Assembly (NCBI GenBank): GCA_040772005.1
Contig: JAXGYZ010000002.1
Location: 434,001 to 498,000, forward strand
From: MWBF01 sp040772005
GTDB taxonomy: Bacteria > Chloroflexota > Anaerolineae > CG2-30-64-16
DNA: 64,000 nucleotides
Direction of reading: 5' to 3'
Made by a program: the position numbers and the translations under genes
The notes under the pieces: generated by a model
Databases searched by the model: none
What the model saw: only the letters and a program-made list of their open reading frames with translations
Told to the model about the DNA's origin: nothing
In this document: positions 55,696 through 64,000 of the stretch, in pieces
Position numbering within the stretch: position 1 is the stretch's first letter
Layout: every line of letters begins with the position of its first letter

Positions 55696-55758
55696 TGCAA
55701 CCCGTAGCCGGCCCCGCGGGCGCCTGGTGCGCCCCCGCTTGCCGCACTACGGGTTGCA
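55696..55758. repeat. Long-range inverted repeat in the clpC leader
   Basis: TGCAACCCGTAG at 55696-55707 pairs perfectly with 55747-55758; within the loop GGGCGC and GCGCCC form a second hairpin near 55718-55733. The element sits 24-86 bases before the clpC start codon and would fold in the mRNA leader. Confidence 0.6.
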
Positions 55759-55880
55759 TACATGAACCGTCTGAGTGGAGTGCGTCTTTTTTGGGCTTGC
55801 TGGCCTCAGTCTAGCAGGCAATTGTTAACGCCAGCGTATGAAATGCTCCGAACCGTGCAATTCTAACGAAACGCATATAG

Positions 55881-55927
55881 CCTTACGAGTCTCCAGCCAG
55901 GCTTCGCCTGGCTGGAGACTCGTAAGG
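55881..55927. terminator. 22-bp perfect hairpin downstream of the baeRF gene
   Basis: Arms 55881-55902 and 55906-55927 are perfectly complementary with a three-base loop. It lies seven bases past the baeRF stop (55934) and upstream of clpC. No T-run follows, so termination would rely on the stem or on Rho; it may also protect the 3' end. Confidence 0.65.
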
Positions 55928-55933
55928 TTGAGC

Positions 55934-57025
55934 CTAATAGCGCAGGACTGCCGCGATGCCGCCGACGTCGGTAAGCTGCGGATTGGCCTCCAGCACCGAC
56001 ACTTTCAACCCCAGGTCAACCGCCTGATGTACGGCCAGGTTGACGACATCTGCCGATGGCGCCAGCGTGCCCTGGCAGTAAGGACAGGCCTCTACCGTTT
56101 CGATCAAGACCGCGTGGCAGTTGGTGCATTGCTGACCCGGCTGGTGCAATGTGGGATCCACCAGGAGCTGATAGATGCGTCCCTGTTGCAGCGCGGCCAG
56201 CGTGTCCGCGAGCCCTGTCGCGCCTGGGCCGCCCTTGTGCGCGGCGGTGATAACCTGCGCCAGCAAGTCGGCCTCGGCCTGGACCTGGGCCTGCTGCGCC
56301 ACTTCGAAGGCGCGATCCCAGGCTTCGCTGGGCGTGGAGCTCATGTCGAGGCTGATTTGCCCGATGACCTTGTCCTGCAAGGCCCGCGGGAGCTGCTCCC
56401 GAAACTCAGCGATGTTGCCGTCGCTGCCCGACAGCACGACGCGCGTCACCTTCTGCTGCGCCAGGTAGTTGTGGGCCCACTCCGCGGCCTCTTTCAGATT
56501 GTGCCGCGCTTCCTGATCCTCGTATCGCTGGAGTTTCTGTGCTGCCCAACCGCCCTGTTTGTGCCGCTTGACTTCCTCGCCCATCAGACCGGCCGTATCT
56601 TCCAGCGCGCCCAGGTGATAGACGAAAACGCGGGCGCCCTCGCGGTCCACCATGATGACGCCGAACCGGTCATAGTTGTCCCACACATCCATCAATGGCT
56701 TGACGAGCGGGCGCCGTCCGACGAATACGGCGTTCTGGACCGGCACCAGGAGCGCATAGCTGCGCCAGAACTTCGGCGCCTGGCAACTGAAGCAGACGAC
56801 CGATTTTCCCTGCCGGTCGTATTCATGTTCAAAGAAGCGTTCGATGCGTTCTACATCCGCCGGTGCGGCGCCCTGTTCGACGCCCTCCGTCAACAGCTTG
56901 CGTAACAGCAGCTTGTGCTCCTCCATGGAACGGCCATGTCTGCCGAGGTTCAGGTACAGGCTCAACACGGGAGCTTCCTGGCTGGAGAATTCAGACAGCT
57001 CGCGGAGGTCTTGTTGTTGCATCAT
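55934..57025 (-). CDS. Bacterial archaeo-eukaryotic release factor-like protein (baeRF family 10)
   Basis: A 363-residue protein related to archaeal/eukaryotic release factor eRF1 and to Vms1/VLRF1. It starts RELSEFSSQEAPVLSLYLNL, has MVDREGARVFVYHLGALED, then GGWAAQKLQRYEDQEARHN at about 158-176, the site equivalent to the GGQ loop that enters the ribosomal active centre. A zinc-finger-like segment follows with CTNC (300-303) and CPYC (314-317). Such proteins are thought to rescue stalled ribosomes by releasing peptidyl-tRNA. It lies between a dnaJ-like gene and clpC, which supports a proteotoxic-stress role. AAGGAG precedes the start at 57025. Confidence 0.85.
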   Translation of the reverse strand: MMQQQDLRELSEFSSQEAPVLSLYLNLGRHGRSMEEHKLLLRKLLTEGVEQGAAPADVERIERFFEHEYDRQGKSVVCFSCQAPKFWRSYALLVPVQNAVFVGRRPLVKPLMDVWDNYDRFGVIMVDREGARVFVYHLGALEDTAGLMGEEVKRHKQGGWAAQKLQRYEDQEARHNLKEAAEWAHNYLAQQKVTRVVLSGSDGNIAEFREQLPRALQDKVIGQISLDMSSTPSEAWDRAFEVAQQAQVQAEADLLAQVITAAHKGGPGATGLADTLAALQQGRIYQLLVDPTLHQPGQQCTNCHAVLIETVEACPYCQGTLAPSADVVNLAVHQAVDLGLKVSVLEANPQLTDVGGIAAVLRY

Positions 57026-57062
57026 CAGTGACGCTCCTTCTCTTGTGTAGATTGTTAAGATT

Positions 57063-57097
57063 CCCCGGCGGACCGGGCACTAATTGCCCGGCCGGGG
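57063..57097 (-). terminator. GC-rich hairpin between dnaJ-like and baeRF genes
   Basis: An inner seven-base-pair stem (57073-57079 with 57085-57091) and an outer six-base-pair stem (57063-57068 with 57092-57097). It comes ten bases after the dnaJ-like stop and is followed by AATCTTAA rather than a T-run, so partial termination or mRNA processing is more likely than full stop. Confidence 0.45.
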
Positions 57098-57106
57098 CAG
57101 GCGCAA

Positions 57107-58108
57107 TCAGGAATTCTTATCGCCTGGCATAGCGACGCCGCGCAGTTTGGCCCATTCACGGGCCAATTGCTGTTCGCGGTCACTCAGATTTTCGGGCAGC
57201 ATGATGCGCACTTTCGCCAGCAGGTCGCCCCGCTCGCCGGACTTGAGCCGCGGCATCCCCTGGCCCTTCAACCGGAAAGTGCGGCCGGATTGTGTGCCTG
57301 CCGGGATGCGCAGGGCCACCGGCCCGGCCAGCGTCGGCACGCGCAGCTCGCCGCCGAGCAAGGCGGTGAACATGTCCACCGGCACTTCGCAGTGCAGGTT
57401 GTCGCCCTCGCGCTGGAAGACGGGATGCGGCAGCACCTTTATGACGAGATAGATGTCGCCCGCAGTTCCACCGCGGCCTGACGGCAGGCCTTCACCGGCC
57501 ATGCGGACGCGCGAGCCGGTCTTGACCCCCGCCGGAATCTTGACTTCGAGCCGCCGGCCATCGAGCTCCATGAGGCGCTGCGTGCCCTGGAACGCTTCTT
57601 CCAGGGTGATTTCGACTTCTTGTTCGATGTCGCGCGGGGGTGCAGCGTGCGCGGGAGCCGCGCCGCTGGCCCAGCGCGTCCGGCTGCCACCGGCCTGCTG
57701 CTGCGCCATGCCACCGAAGATGGCCTCGAAGAAGTCCGAGAATCCGCCGCTGCCGCCGAACAGGTCCTCGACGTTGGCGTATTCCACGCGCACTCCGCCC
57801 GGCTGCCCGCCGCGGGCCTGGCCCTGGCTCGCCATCCACTGGCTCCAGTCGAAGCCGCCGGGCGCGCCCCCGGCCTGCTGCCAGCGCTGGTAGTTCTGGC
57901 CCAACTCGTCGTATTTGCGCCGCTTCTCCGGGTCGCTCAGGACCTCGTTGGCCTCATTGATCTCCTTAAAGCGCGCTTCGGCGGCCTTGTCGCCCGGTTT
58001 CATATCAGGATGAAACTGGCGCGCCAGCCGCCGGTAAGCCTTCTTGATCTCTTTTTCGTCCGCGTTCCGATCAACACCCAGAATCTTGTAATAGTCCTTA
58101 TATTCCAT
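57107..58108 (-). CDS. DnaJ-like co-chaperone without zinc finger (CbpA/type II)
   Basis: A 333-residue type II J-domain protein. The J domain (1-70) has KDYYKILGVDRNADEKEIKK and the HPD motif at 33-35 needed to stimulate DnaK ATPase. A glycine-rich region follows (about 110-165), then two beta-rich substrate domains with VRMAGEGLPSGRGG and LKVLPHPVFQREGDNLHCEV. The four CxxCxGxG zinc repeats of DnaJ are absent, as in CbpA. TAGGAG lies six bases before the ATG at 58108. A strong promoter lies about 60 bases upstream. Cytoplasmic. Confidence 0.93.
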   Translation of the reverse strand: MEYKDYYKILGVDRNADEKEIKKAYRRLARQFHPDMKPGDKAAEARFKEINEANEVLSDPEKRRKYDELGQNYQRWQQAGGAPGGFDWSQWMASQGQARGGQPGGVRVEYANVEDLFGGSGGFSDFFEAIFGGMAQQQAGGSRTRWASGAAPAHAAPPRDIEQEVEITLEEAFQGTQRLMELDGRRLEVKIPAGVKTGSRVRMAGEGLPSGRGGTAGDIYLVIKVLPHPVFQREGDNLHCEVPVDMFTALLGGELRVPTLAGPVALRIPAGTQSGRTFRLKGQGMPRLKSGERGDLLAKVRIMLPENLSDREQQLAREWAKLRGVAMPGDKNS

Positions 58109-58134
58109 GCCTGGCTCCTACGCGGGCCACTGGT

Positions 58135-58162
58135 GCAGATGCTGCTCTGCAGCAGCATCTGC
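58135..58162 (-). promoter_or_regulatory. Hairpin at the 5' end of the dnaJ-like mRNA
   Basis: A perfect 12-base-pair stem (58135-58146 with 58151-58162) with a four-base loop. It begins at about the predicted transcription start (near 58160), so it would cap the mRNA and may protect it or tune translation. Confidence 0.6.
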
Positions 58163-58166
58163 CTGA

Positions 58167-58195
58167 AGTATAGTCCTTCGGTGGGGCGGTGTCAA
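58167..58195 (-). promoter_or_regulatory. Near-consensus promoter for the dnaJ-like gene
   Basis: On the minus strand TTGACA (58195-58190), a 17-base spacer and TATACT (58172-58167). It is the best housekeeping promoter seen in the window. No CIRCE-type inverted repeat is present. Confidence 0.85.
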
Positions 58196-58236
58196 GCGAT
58201 TTTCGCCGGGTTCGGCGGCTCCCGTAAAGACGCAGA

Positions 58237-58277
58237 ACGCCAGGGGCGCGTCAGCCGTCCCGACGAGCCCCTGGCGT
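58237..58277 (-). terminator. Hairpin after the LysM lipoprotein gene
   Basis: An 11-base-pair stem (58237-58247 with 58267-58277) with a 19-base loop, 26 bases past the stop at 58303. On the minus strand it is followed by TCTGCGTCTTT, a weak T-rich tract. It separates this gene from the dnaJ-like promoter. Confidence 0.55.
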
Positions 58278-58302
58278 CAGATGCGATTAGGTTGCTGTCT
58301 TG

Positions 58303-59121
58303 TTATGGAATCTTGATGACCTGCCCGGGATAGATGCGATCCGGGTTCGTGATGTTGTTCGCGGCCTGCAGATCCTTTAGCGTTACGCCGAAGCGCCGCG
58401 CCACGGAGAGCAGCGTGTCGCCGCTCTGGATGACGTAGGTGCGATTGCCGCTCTGGTCCGTGGTGGTCGTGGTCGAGCCCGTGGTGGCGCCCGCCGCCGG
58501 CACCGTGAGCTTCTGGCCGACGCTGATGCGGTCAGGGTTGGCGATGCTATTCAGGCGCATGAGCTCTGCGACGGTGGTATTGAAGCGGCGGGCGATGCTG
58601 CCCAATGTGTCGCCGCTTTGCACCACATAGACGGTCGGGCTGCTTGAAGTGGCTGCGCCCGTGCTGCCGCTCGCTGCGGCCGCGCCGCCGGCCGGCGCGG
58701 CGCCTGGAATCTTGAGCACCTGCCCGAGGACGAGCTTGTTCGGATCGGCCAGAGAGTTCAGTTTGACGATTTCGTCCTGGGTGACATCGAACTTGGCCGC
58801 AATCGAGGCCAGGGTATCCCCCGCGACGACAGTGTACTCGAAAGAACCTGCGGGCGCGCCTGCGGTGACCGGCTGAGGCGCGGGCGCAGTCGGCGTGGCA
58901 GCCGTCACTGGTGCGGTCGTGGCCTGCCCGCTGGGGGTAGCCTCGGCCGCGGGCACGCTCACGCGCGTCTCTGCGCTGGGCGGCGTGAAGGTGGCAACTT
59001 GGGTTCCCTGCGCAGCAGCAGGCGTCGCCTCTGGCGTCTCGACGGGCCGATCCCGTTCACAGGCCGTCAGAGTTAATAGGACGAGCAAAACGATCAGCGG
59101 CAGCATGAACCGTTTTTTCAT
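58303..59121 (-). CDS. Lipoprotein with three LysM domains
   Basis: A 272-residue protein with a lipoprotein signal ending LTLTAC (C21). A threonine/alanine/proline linker to about residue 90 is followed by three LysM domains: YTVVAGDTLASIAAKF, YVVQSGDTLGSIARRF and YVIQSGDTLLSVARRF mark their starts. Each ends with a LVLGQVLKIPG-like strand. LysM binds N-acetylglucosamine-containing glycan, so the protein probably links membrane and peptidoglycan or another wall polymer. No catalytic domain. It has a well-formed promoter of its own at 59189-59217. Confidence 0.92.
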   Translation of the reverse strand: MKKRFMLPLIVLLVLLTLTACERDRPVETPEATPAAAQGTQVATFTPPSAETRVSVPAAEATPSGQATTAPVTAATPTAPAPQPVTAGAPAGSFEYTVVAGDTLASIAAKFDVTQDEIVKLNSLADPNKLVLGQVLKIPGAAPAGGAAAASGSTGAATSSSPTVYVVQSGDTLGSIARRFNTTVAELMRLNSIANPDRISVGQKLTVPAAGATTGSTTTTTDQSGNRTYVIQSGDTLLSVARRFGVTLKDLQAANNITNPDRIYPGQVIKIP

Positions 59122-59188
59122 AGCATTGCTCCGATCATGGAGAGATAATCAGCCGTGAACGCATCGACGTTCATCCTCGAGTGACACA

Positions 59189-59217
59189 ATCATACCACGG
59201 ACGTTACACAGCGTCAA
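59189..59217 (-). promoter_or_regulatory. Promoter for the LysM lipoprotein gene
   Basis: TTGACG (59217-59212), a 17-base spacer and TATGAT (59194-59189) on the minus strand. The leader to the ATG at 59121 would be about 60 bases. Confidence 0.75.
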
Positions 59218-59253
59218 TGTACCATGAATGGCAATTATGGTCGCGGACTGTCC

Positions 59254-60441
<1,188 letters not shown>

Positions 60442-60457
60442 AGGGGTGTCTCCTTTT

Positions 60458-61264
60458 CTACTCTGAGAGTAGCCGTAACAGATTGGCCCTGGTCAGCAGC
60501 GCAGAATCCGTCGCGACATCTAGGAAGGGTCGCACGTCTGCCATCACATGATCCCAGTCGAGCACCGACAGTCGTTCACGCACGGCTGCGCGCCAGCTAT
60601 CTTCTGTCAATGCCGAACCAGACCACGCCGTCTGGTTAAGCGCATTGTTGAGCAGGGTCAGGTTGGGAGCGGGCCAGTTCGGGTCGCTAAGATACCAGAG
60701 CAGGTCATAGATGTCGCGCCCCTTCGTATACGGACGCTGCAAGAGCGCGTGCAGCTTGCCCGCCAGCAGCGATGCGCGGTCGTGGTGATGAAGTTGCAGC
60801 GGCAGAAAACGCCGGACGACCGTTGTTGCCAGTCCTGCGCCTGCTGGCGGATTCGTATCTACTTCGATTTTTACAGCCAACACCTCATCGCGGAACGGCG
60901 AGAGCCCAAGCTGGTAAGGCAATCCCGCAAATCGGACGAACGCGCTGTGCACCACCTTTTGGTCGCTGACCTTAATCTCAACGGAGTAGCCTTCCGCAGA
61001 GAAAGTGGCGCGAATCGTTTTCAGAAAGCTGCGAAAATCATAGGTTTCACGGGCGCGTTCCAACGCGAAATCCAGGTCTTCCGAATAACGTTGCGTGCTA
61101 TACAGGAAGCGCAAAGCCGTACCGCCATGAAACGCCAACGGGATCATGGCTCCGGCCTGCTGAAGCGCGGCCAGAATCCTGGCTTGCAGGTACTCGCGCG
61201 CCACGTTGCGGGCCTGGATGGGAGTGGGCGCGGCCTGCACAAGTTCACTAAGGTATTCCTTCAT
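60458..61264 (-). CDS. AbiEii-type nucleotidyltransferase toxin
   Basis: A 268-residue protein of the AbiEii/AbiGii toxin family, a polymerase-beta-like nucleotidyltransferase. The motif HGGTALRFLYSTQRYSEDLD (46-65) holds the glycine pair and the serine-x-aspartate-x-aspartate catalytic set. Members inhibit growth by modifying RNA, with tRNA 3' ends shown for related enzymes. It is the second gene of a type IV-like toxin-antitoxin pair; its start overlaps the antitoxin stop by four bases. Base composition is lower in GC than neighbours, consistent with transfer. Confidence 0.9.
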   Translation of the reverse strand: MKEYLSELVQAAPTPIQARNVAREYLQARILAALQQAGAMIPLAFHGGTALRFLYSTQRYSEDLDFALERARETYDFRSFLKTIRATFSAEGYSVEIKVSDQKVVHSAFVRFAGLPYQLGLSPFRDEVLAVKIEVDTNPPAGAGLATTVVRRFLPLQLHHHDRASLLAGKLHALLQRPYTKGRDIYDLLWYLSDPNWPAPNLTLLNNALNQTAWSGSALTEDSWRAAVRERLSVLDWDHVMADVRPFLDVATDSALLTRANLLRLLSE

Positions 61265-61902
61265 ACGACTTCAAATGCCTCGGCCTCTTCACGGGCCAGG
61301 TTCCGCACGTGGACCACAGCACGGGACAGCTTGGAACTATCTGTCTCGACCGCAAGTCGTTCCAATTGGGCCATGTCCAGGGTCTCCAGGTTTTGCAGGC
61401 GCAGTTCTCGAAGATATGTGGGTGTATCGCCGCCGGGTTGCAGATATACCAGATCCAGCAACGCTTTCTCGGGTAAGGCAACGAAGGCTTTCTGACCGCT
61501 GCTCACTTCGATAAAACGGTAGCCACGAAACCATTTGGACTGGATACGCCGATAGGTGTAGATGCCCAGCGGTGTCTGCCATTCGGCTGCGCGTCCTGTT
61601 GTGACGCTGGTTGTAACCGGCGCGTAGTCGGGAATCAGGCCATAGTAAGCCAGTGCCGATTGAAGGCTGACATAAGAACCTCGTAGCACATTGTTGGCAA
61701 CCAGGAAGGGGTGCGGCTTAACCCGTTGAAAAGGGGGCGCAAGCGCATATACCCCCCGGCGCAACTGATAAATCCGCCCTGCCGCAGTCCAGCGAGATAG
61801 CTGCTTCTGCACCCCGGTCGCGCTCACATTCCCAGCCAGTAGCAGCCCTGTCTGGAAAACGGGCTCATCTTGAACAAGTTGCAGCAATTCAGTAAATTCC
61901 AT
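61261..61902 (-). CDS. AbiEi-type antitoxin / transcriptional repressor
   Basis: A 213-residue protein with an N-terminal winged helix (about 25-60) including LSRWTAAGRIYQLRRGVYAL, followed by the AbiEi_4-type region VLRGSYVSLQSALAYYGLIP and an antitoxin domain with FVALPEKALLDLVYL. AbiEi proteins neutralise the toxin without contacting it and repress their own operon at inverted repeats. A short inverted repeat lies ten bases upstream of the ATG (61912-61927). It comes 110 bases downstream of the tdh stop on the same strand. Confidence 0.9.
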   Translation of the reverse strand: MEFTELLQLVQDEPVFQTGLLLAGNVSATGVQKQLSRWTAAGRIYQLRRGVYALAPPFQRVKPHPFLVANNVLRGSYVSLQSALAYYGLIPDYAPVTTSVTTGRAAEWQTPLGIYTYRRIQSKWFRGYRFIEVSSGQKAFVALPEKALLDLVYLQPGGDTPTYLRELRLQNLETLDMAQLERLAVETDSSKLSRAVVHVRNLAREEAEAFEVV

Positions 61903-61911
61903 GCGATTAAC

Positions 61912-61927
61912 TTACCATTAAAGGTAA
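61912..61927. promoter_or_regulatory. Possible AbiEi operator
   Basis: TTACC-ATTAAA-GGTAA, an inverted repeat with five-base arms in an AT-rich stretch ten bases before the antitoxin start. TTGCAA lies upstream of it as a possible -35 element. Position suits autorepression; the short arms make this tentative. Confidence 0.4.
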
Positions 61928-62011
61928 ATTATTGCAACGAAAGAATACCCTTCAGCCGGTTTGGGCGTGGATAAGGGCGGACAACGTAACCGGCTGAAGC
62001 CTCGACTCCAA

Positions 62012-62971
62012 TTACGTCTGCGCGAGCCGCGGGGTCAGCTTGGCCAGCATGTCCGCCACCATCCCGGCGAGGTCGTATTCCGGCTGCCAGCCCCACTCCG
62101 CGCGGGCGGCGGAGTCGTCGATGGTCTGCGGCCACGAGTCCGCGATCTGCTGGCGGAAATCGGGCCGGTACTCGCAGACGAAGTCGGCCATGTGGCGGGT
62201 AATCGCCGCGGCCAGCTCGCCCGCGGAGAAGCTCAGCGACGCGAGGTTGTACTCCGCTGCGTGGACGAGCTTCGCCGCGTCCGCCTCCATCAGCATCAAG
62301 GTCGCACGGATGCAATCGGGCATGTAGATCATCGGCAGCACCGTGTCGGCCCGCACGAAGCAGGTGTAGCGGCGGTGGCGGATGGCCTCGTAGAAGATTT
62401 CGACCGCGTAATCGGTCGTGCCGCCGCCGGGCAGCGTCTCGCTGCTGATGACGCCCGGATAGCGGATGCCGCGGATGTCCAGCCCGTAGCGCCGGTGATA
62501 GTACGCGCCGAGCATCTCGCCGGTCACTTTGGTGATGCCGTACATCGTCGTGGGCCGCAGCACGGTCTCCTGGGGCGTGTCCACCTTCGGCGTCTCCGGG
62601 CCGAACGCGGCGATGGAGCTGGGGTGATAGATGCGCCGGACGCCGAGCTCGCGTGCGACTTCGAGGACGTTGTATAGCCCGCCGATGTTGACGTTCCAGG
62701 CCAGCCGCGGCTTCTCCTCGCCCGTCGCAGAGAGGATGGCGGCCATGTGGTAGATGGTGTCAATGTTGCAACTGCGGACCAGTTCCGCCAGCGCATCGGC
62801 CTGGGTCACGTCGAGCCGCGCGGTCGGGCCGGCTTCGCGGATGTGTTGGGGCAGGGGCTGGATGTCGGTCGCGACCACGTTGGCGTCGCCGTACCGGCTG
62901 CGCAGCGCGGCCACCAGTTCGGTCCCGATCTGCCCGCCTGCGCCCGTCACGAGGATGCGCTGCATCGTCAT
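62012..62971 (-). CDS. tdh: L-threonine 3-dehydrogenase, SDR type
   Basis: About 319 residues from the ATG at 62971, which overlaps the response regulator stop (ATGA) and has GGAGGAGAGG upstream. An extended short-chain dehydrogenase: Rossmann GAGGQIG (10-16), serine in PSSIAAFG and YGITK (Y144, K148). RYPGVISSETLPGGGTTDYA is a hallmark of the NAD-epimerase-like threonine dehydrogenases rather than sugar epimerases. It oxidises threonine to 2-amino-3-ketobutyrate, the substrate of Kbl. Cytoplasmic. Transcribed with the regulator upstream. Confidence 0.92.
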   Translation of the reverse strand: MTMQRILVTGAGGQIGTELVAALRSRYGDANVVATDIQPLPQHIREAGPTARLDVTQADALAELVRSCNIDTIYHMAAILSATGEEKPRLAWNVNIGGLYNVLEVARELGVRRIYHPSSIAAFGPETPKVDTPQETVLRPTTMYGITKVTGEMLGAYYHRRYGLDIRGIRYPGVISSETLPGGGTTDYAVEIFYEAIRHRRYTCFVRADTVLPMIYMPDCIRATLMLMEADAAKLVHAAEYNLASLSFSAGELAAAITRHMADFVCEYRPDFRQQIADSWPQTIDDSAARAEWGWQPEYDLAGMVADMLAKLTPRLAQT

Positions 62972-63837
62972 CGTGCCTCTCCTCCTTGCGCGGGACTGAC
63001 CGGCGCGGGAACGAAGGCTGTGCGCGGTGGTGCAGCGGGCACGCAAACCACCCCCCGCACGTCCAGCACTGCGTCATCGATCGTGCGCTCCGCGCGGGCG
63101 AAGCCGTCGCTGCACGCGCGCGCCTCCGCTTCGATGGCCGCGCGGCGCCCGAACCGCAGGTTGACCGGCAGACCGAGCGCCTTGCTCCAATAGCGGCCGC
63201 GAGCTGTGCCCGCCGCGGGATCGAGGACGACGTCCGGCGCGGCGGCGTCACGCAGCAGTGGGTAGAGGTCGGCCAGCAGCGCGTTGAGGAAGTCGGCCAG
63301 GCGGCGGTCGGCGCGGGGGGCTGTGGCGTCGGGCGCGACGGTCTGTAACACGCGGGCCAGCCAGGGGAAGATATCTTGCTCCCCGCGCAGCAGTTCCACC
63401 GCCGACTCATAGCGGCTGCGGTAGCGCGTGCGGCCCAGCGCCACGCCGCTCTGTACCAGCTGGACGACCTTGCCCGGATTCCACGCATCCTTCAGCACGA
63501 AGTCAAGCACCTGCCATTCCTTGAGCGCGGTGATGGCCGTGCTGACATCCGCGTGGCCGGTTGCAATCACGACCGCGGTGCCCTCGTCCAGCTCGCTGAG
63601 CTTGCGCGCCAGTTCCTTCCCTTCCAGCTCCCGCGCATCCTCGCGCAGCCGCAGGTCCACAAAGGCGAGGTGGAAGTGCCGCCGGTCGAGGAGCGCCGCG
63701 GCCTCCGCGTAGCTGCCCGCGATGTTCAGGCTGCGGCCCGCGCCGGAGGCGGGCGCTTCGACGCTCTCGATACACTCGCGCAGGAGTTCCTGCCAGGAGG
63801 GGTCGTCGTCAACGACGAGAATTCGGTCTTGAAGCAT
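62968..63837 (-). CDS. Response regulator with atypical C-terminal region
   Basis: A 289-residue protein. Residues 1-125 are a receiver domain with acidic pair D10/D11, phospho-acceptor D61 in LAFVDLRL, T93 in IATGHAD and K116 in VLKD. The insertion EDARELEGKE is longer than usual after the acceptor. The C-terminal 160 residues contain no helix-turn-helix, cyclase or ATPase motif that I can recognise; part (about 165-270) might be a ligand or protein-binding module. Its stop overlaps the tdh start. The histidine kinase encoded upstream is the probable partner. Confidence 0.82.
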   Translation of the reverse strand: MLQDRILVVDDDPSWQELLRECIESVEAPASGAGRSLNIAGSYAEAAALLDRRHFHLAFVDLRLREDARELEGKELARKLSELDEGTAVVIATGHADVSTAITALKEWQVLDFVLKDAWNPGKVVQLVQSGVALGRTRYRSRYESAVELLRGEQDIFPWLARVLQTVAPDATAPRADRRLADFLNALLADLYPLLRDAAAPDVVLDPAAGTARGRYWSKALGLPVNLRFGRRAAIEAEARACSDGFARAERTIDDAVLDVRGVVCVPAAPPRTAFVPAPVSPAQGGEAR

Positions 63838-63853
63838 ATATGAACCTCTCTGT

Positions 63854-63924
63854 TTGAACCGCGAAGACGCAAAGAACGCGAAGGGTTTCTTCTTCTTAGC
63901 CTACTTAGCGTCTTCGCGGTTCAA
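63854..63924. repeat. 17-bp perfect inverted repeat between kinase and regulator genes
   Basis: Arms 63854-63870 and 63908-63924 (TTGAACCGCGAAGACGC and complement) are perfect, with a 37-base loop, and pairing can extend with one mismatch. The arm contains the GAAGACGCAAAG word seen at 13730-13742. The right arm touches the kinase stop codon, so it may act as its terminator. Confidence 0.8.
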
Positions 63925-64000
63925 TTACCCCGCACGTAACCGGATAACGAAGCGCGTGCCCGCGGCGGGGCGGCTGTCCACGCGGATCGTGCCGCCGAAG
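63925..64000 (-). CDS. Sensor histidine kinase, C-terminal end only
   Basis: Cut by the window edge. The minus strand reads the last 25 residues to a TAA at 63925-63927: FGGTIRVDSRPAAGTRFVIR and five more. This is the typical end of a histidine kinase ATPase domain (G2-box region). It would phosphorylate the response regulator encoded 88 bases downstream. Confidence 0.75.
   Translation of the reverse strand, partial: FGGTIRVDSRPAAGTRFVIRLRAG

Overview
The window is GC-rich bacterial chromosome with no tRNA, rRNA, CRISPR array, insertion sequence or phage gene that I could see. Gene content suggests a Chloroflexota bacterium, probably Anaerolineae-like: a fused NuoC-NuoD, a bacterial eRF1-like protein, LiaF/PspC-type membrane genes, a very long glycosyltransferase cluster next to an ABC polysaccharide exporter, and large secreted multi-domain proteins. 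That assignment is inference from gene style, not from a marker gene.

Layout. 1-5.5 kb (minus strand): a DUF1858-like membrane protein, a UPF0173 metal-dependent hydrolase coupled to a small regulator-like protein, and a partial complex I cluster (small unknown ORF, nuoB, fused nuoCD, nuoI). 5.85-16.8 kb (plus): a secreted subtilisin-like protease, a divergent GalU-like nucleotidyltransferase, a large GHMP kinase/UDP-sugar pyrophosphorylase fusion, a THEP1-type NTPase, a small membrane protein, glucose-6-phosphate dehydrogenase and an ICMT-like membrane methyltransferase. A strong bidirectional terminator then separates a DUF4870-like protein from a three-gene LiaF/PspC membrane-stress group and a UbiA prenyltransferase.

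21.2-52.0 kb (minus) is one dense surface-polysaccharide locus, mostly with overlapping start and stop codons. It holds seven GT4 and two GT2 glycosyltransferases, one of the GT4 enzymes being fused to a methyltransferase, three multi-spanning GT-C enzymes, a Wzm/Wzt ABC exporter, a Wzx-like flippase, a separate methyltransferase, an alkaline-phosphatase-superfamily enzyme, a secreted glycoside hydrolase, a lipoprotein, a four-repeat secreted protein and a Rieske oxygenase. The GT-coiled-coil-methyltransferase protein beside a Wzt with an extra C-terminal domain recalls the WbdD/Wzt capping and chain-length systems of ABC-dependent O antigens.

52.1-64 kb: pseudouridine-5'-phosphate glycosidase (plus) converges on a stress and ribosome-rescue group (clpC, baeRF, dnaJ-like) and a LysM lipoprotein. 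A threonine-to-glycine pathway follows (tdh, kbl), split by an AbiEi/AbiEii toxin-antitoxin pair and preceded by an atypical response regulator and the last codons of a histidine kinase. Several short dispersed repeats lie between genes, and some appear to have entered coding regions in frame.
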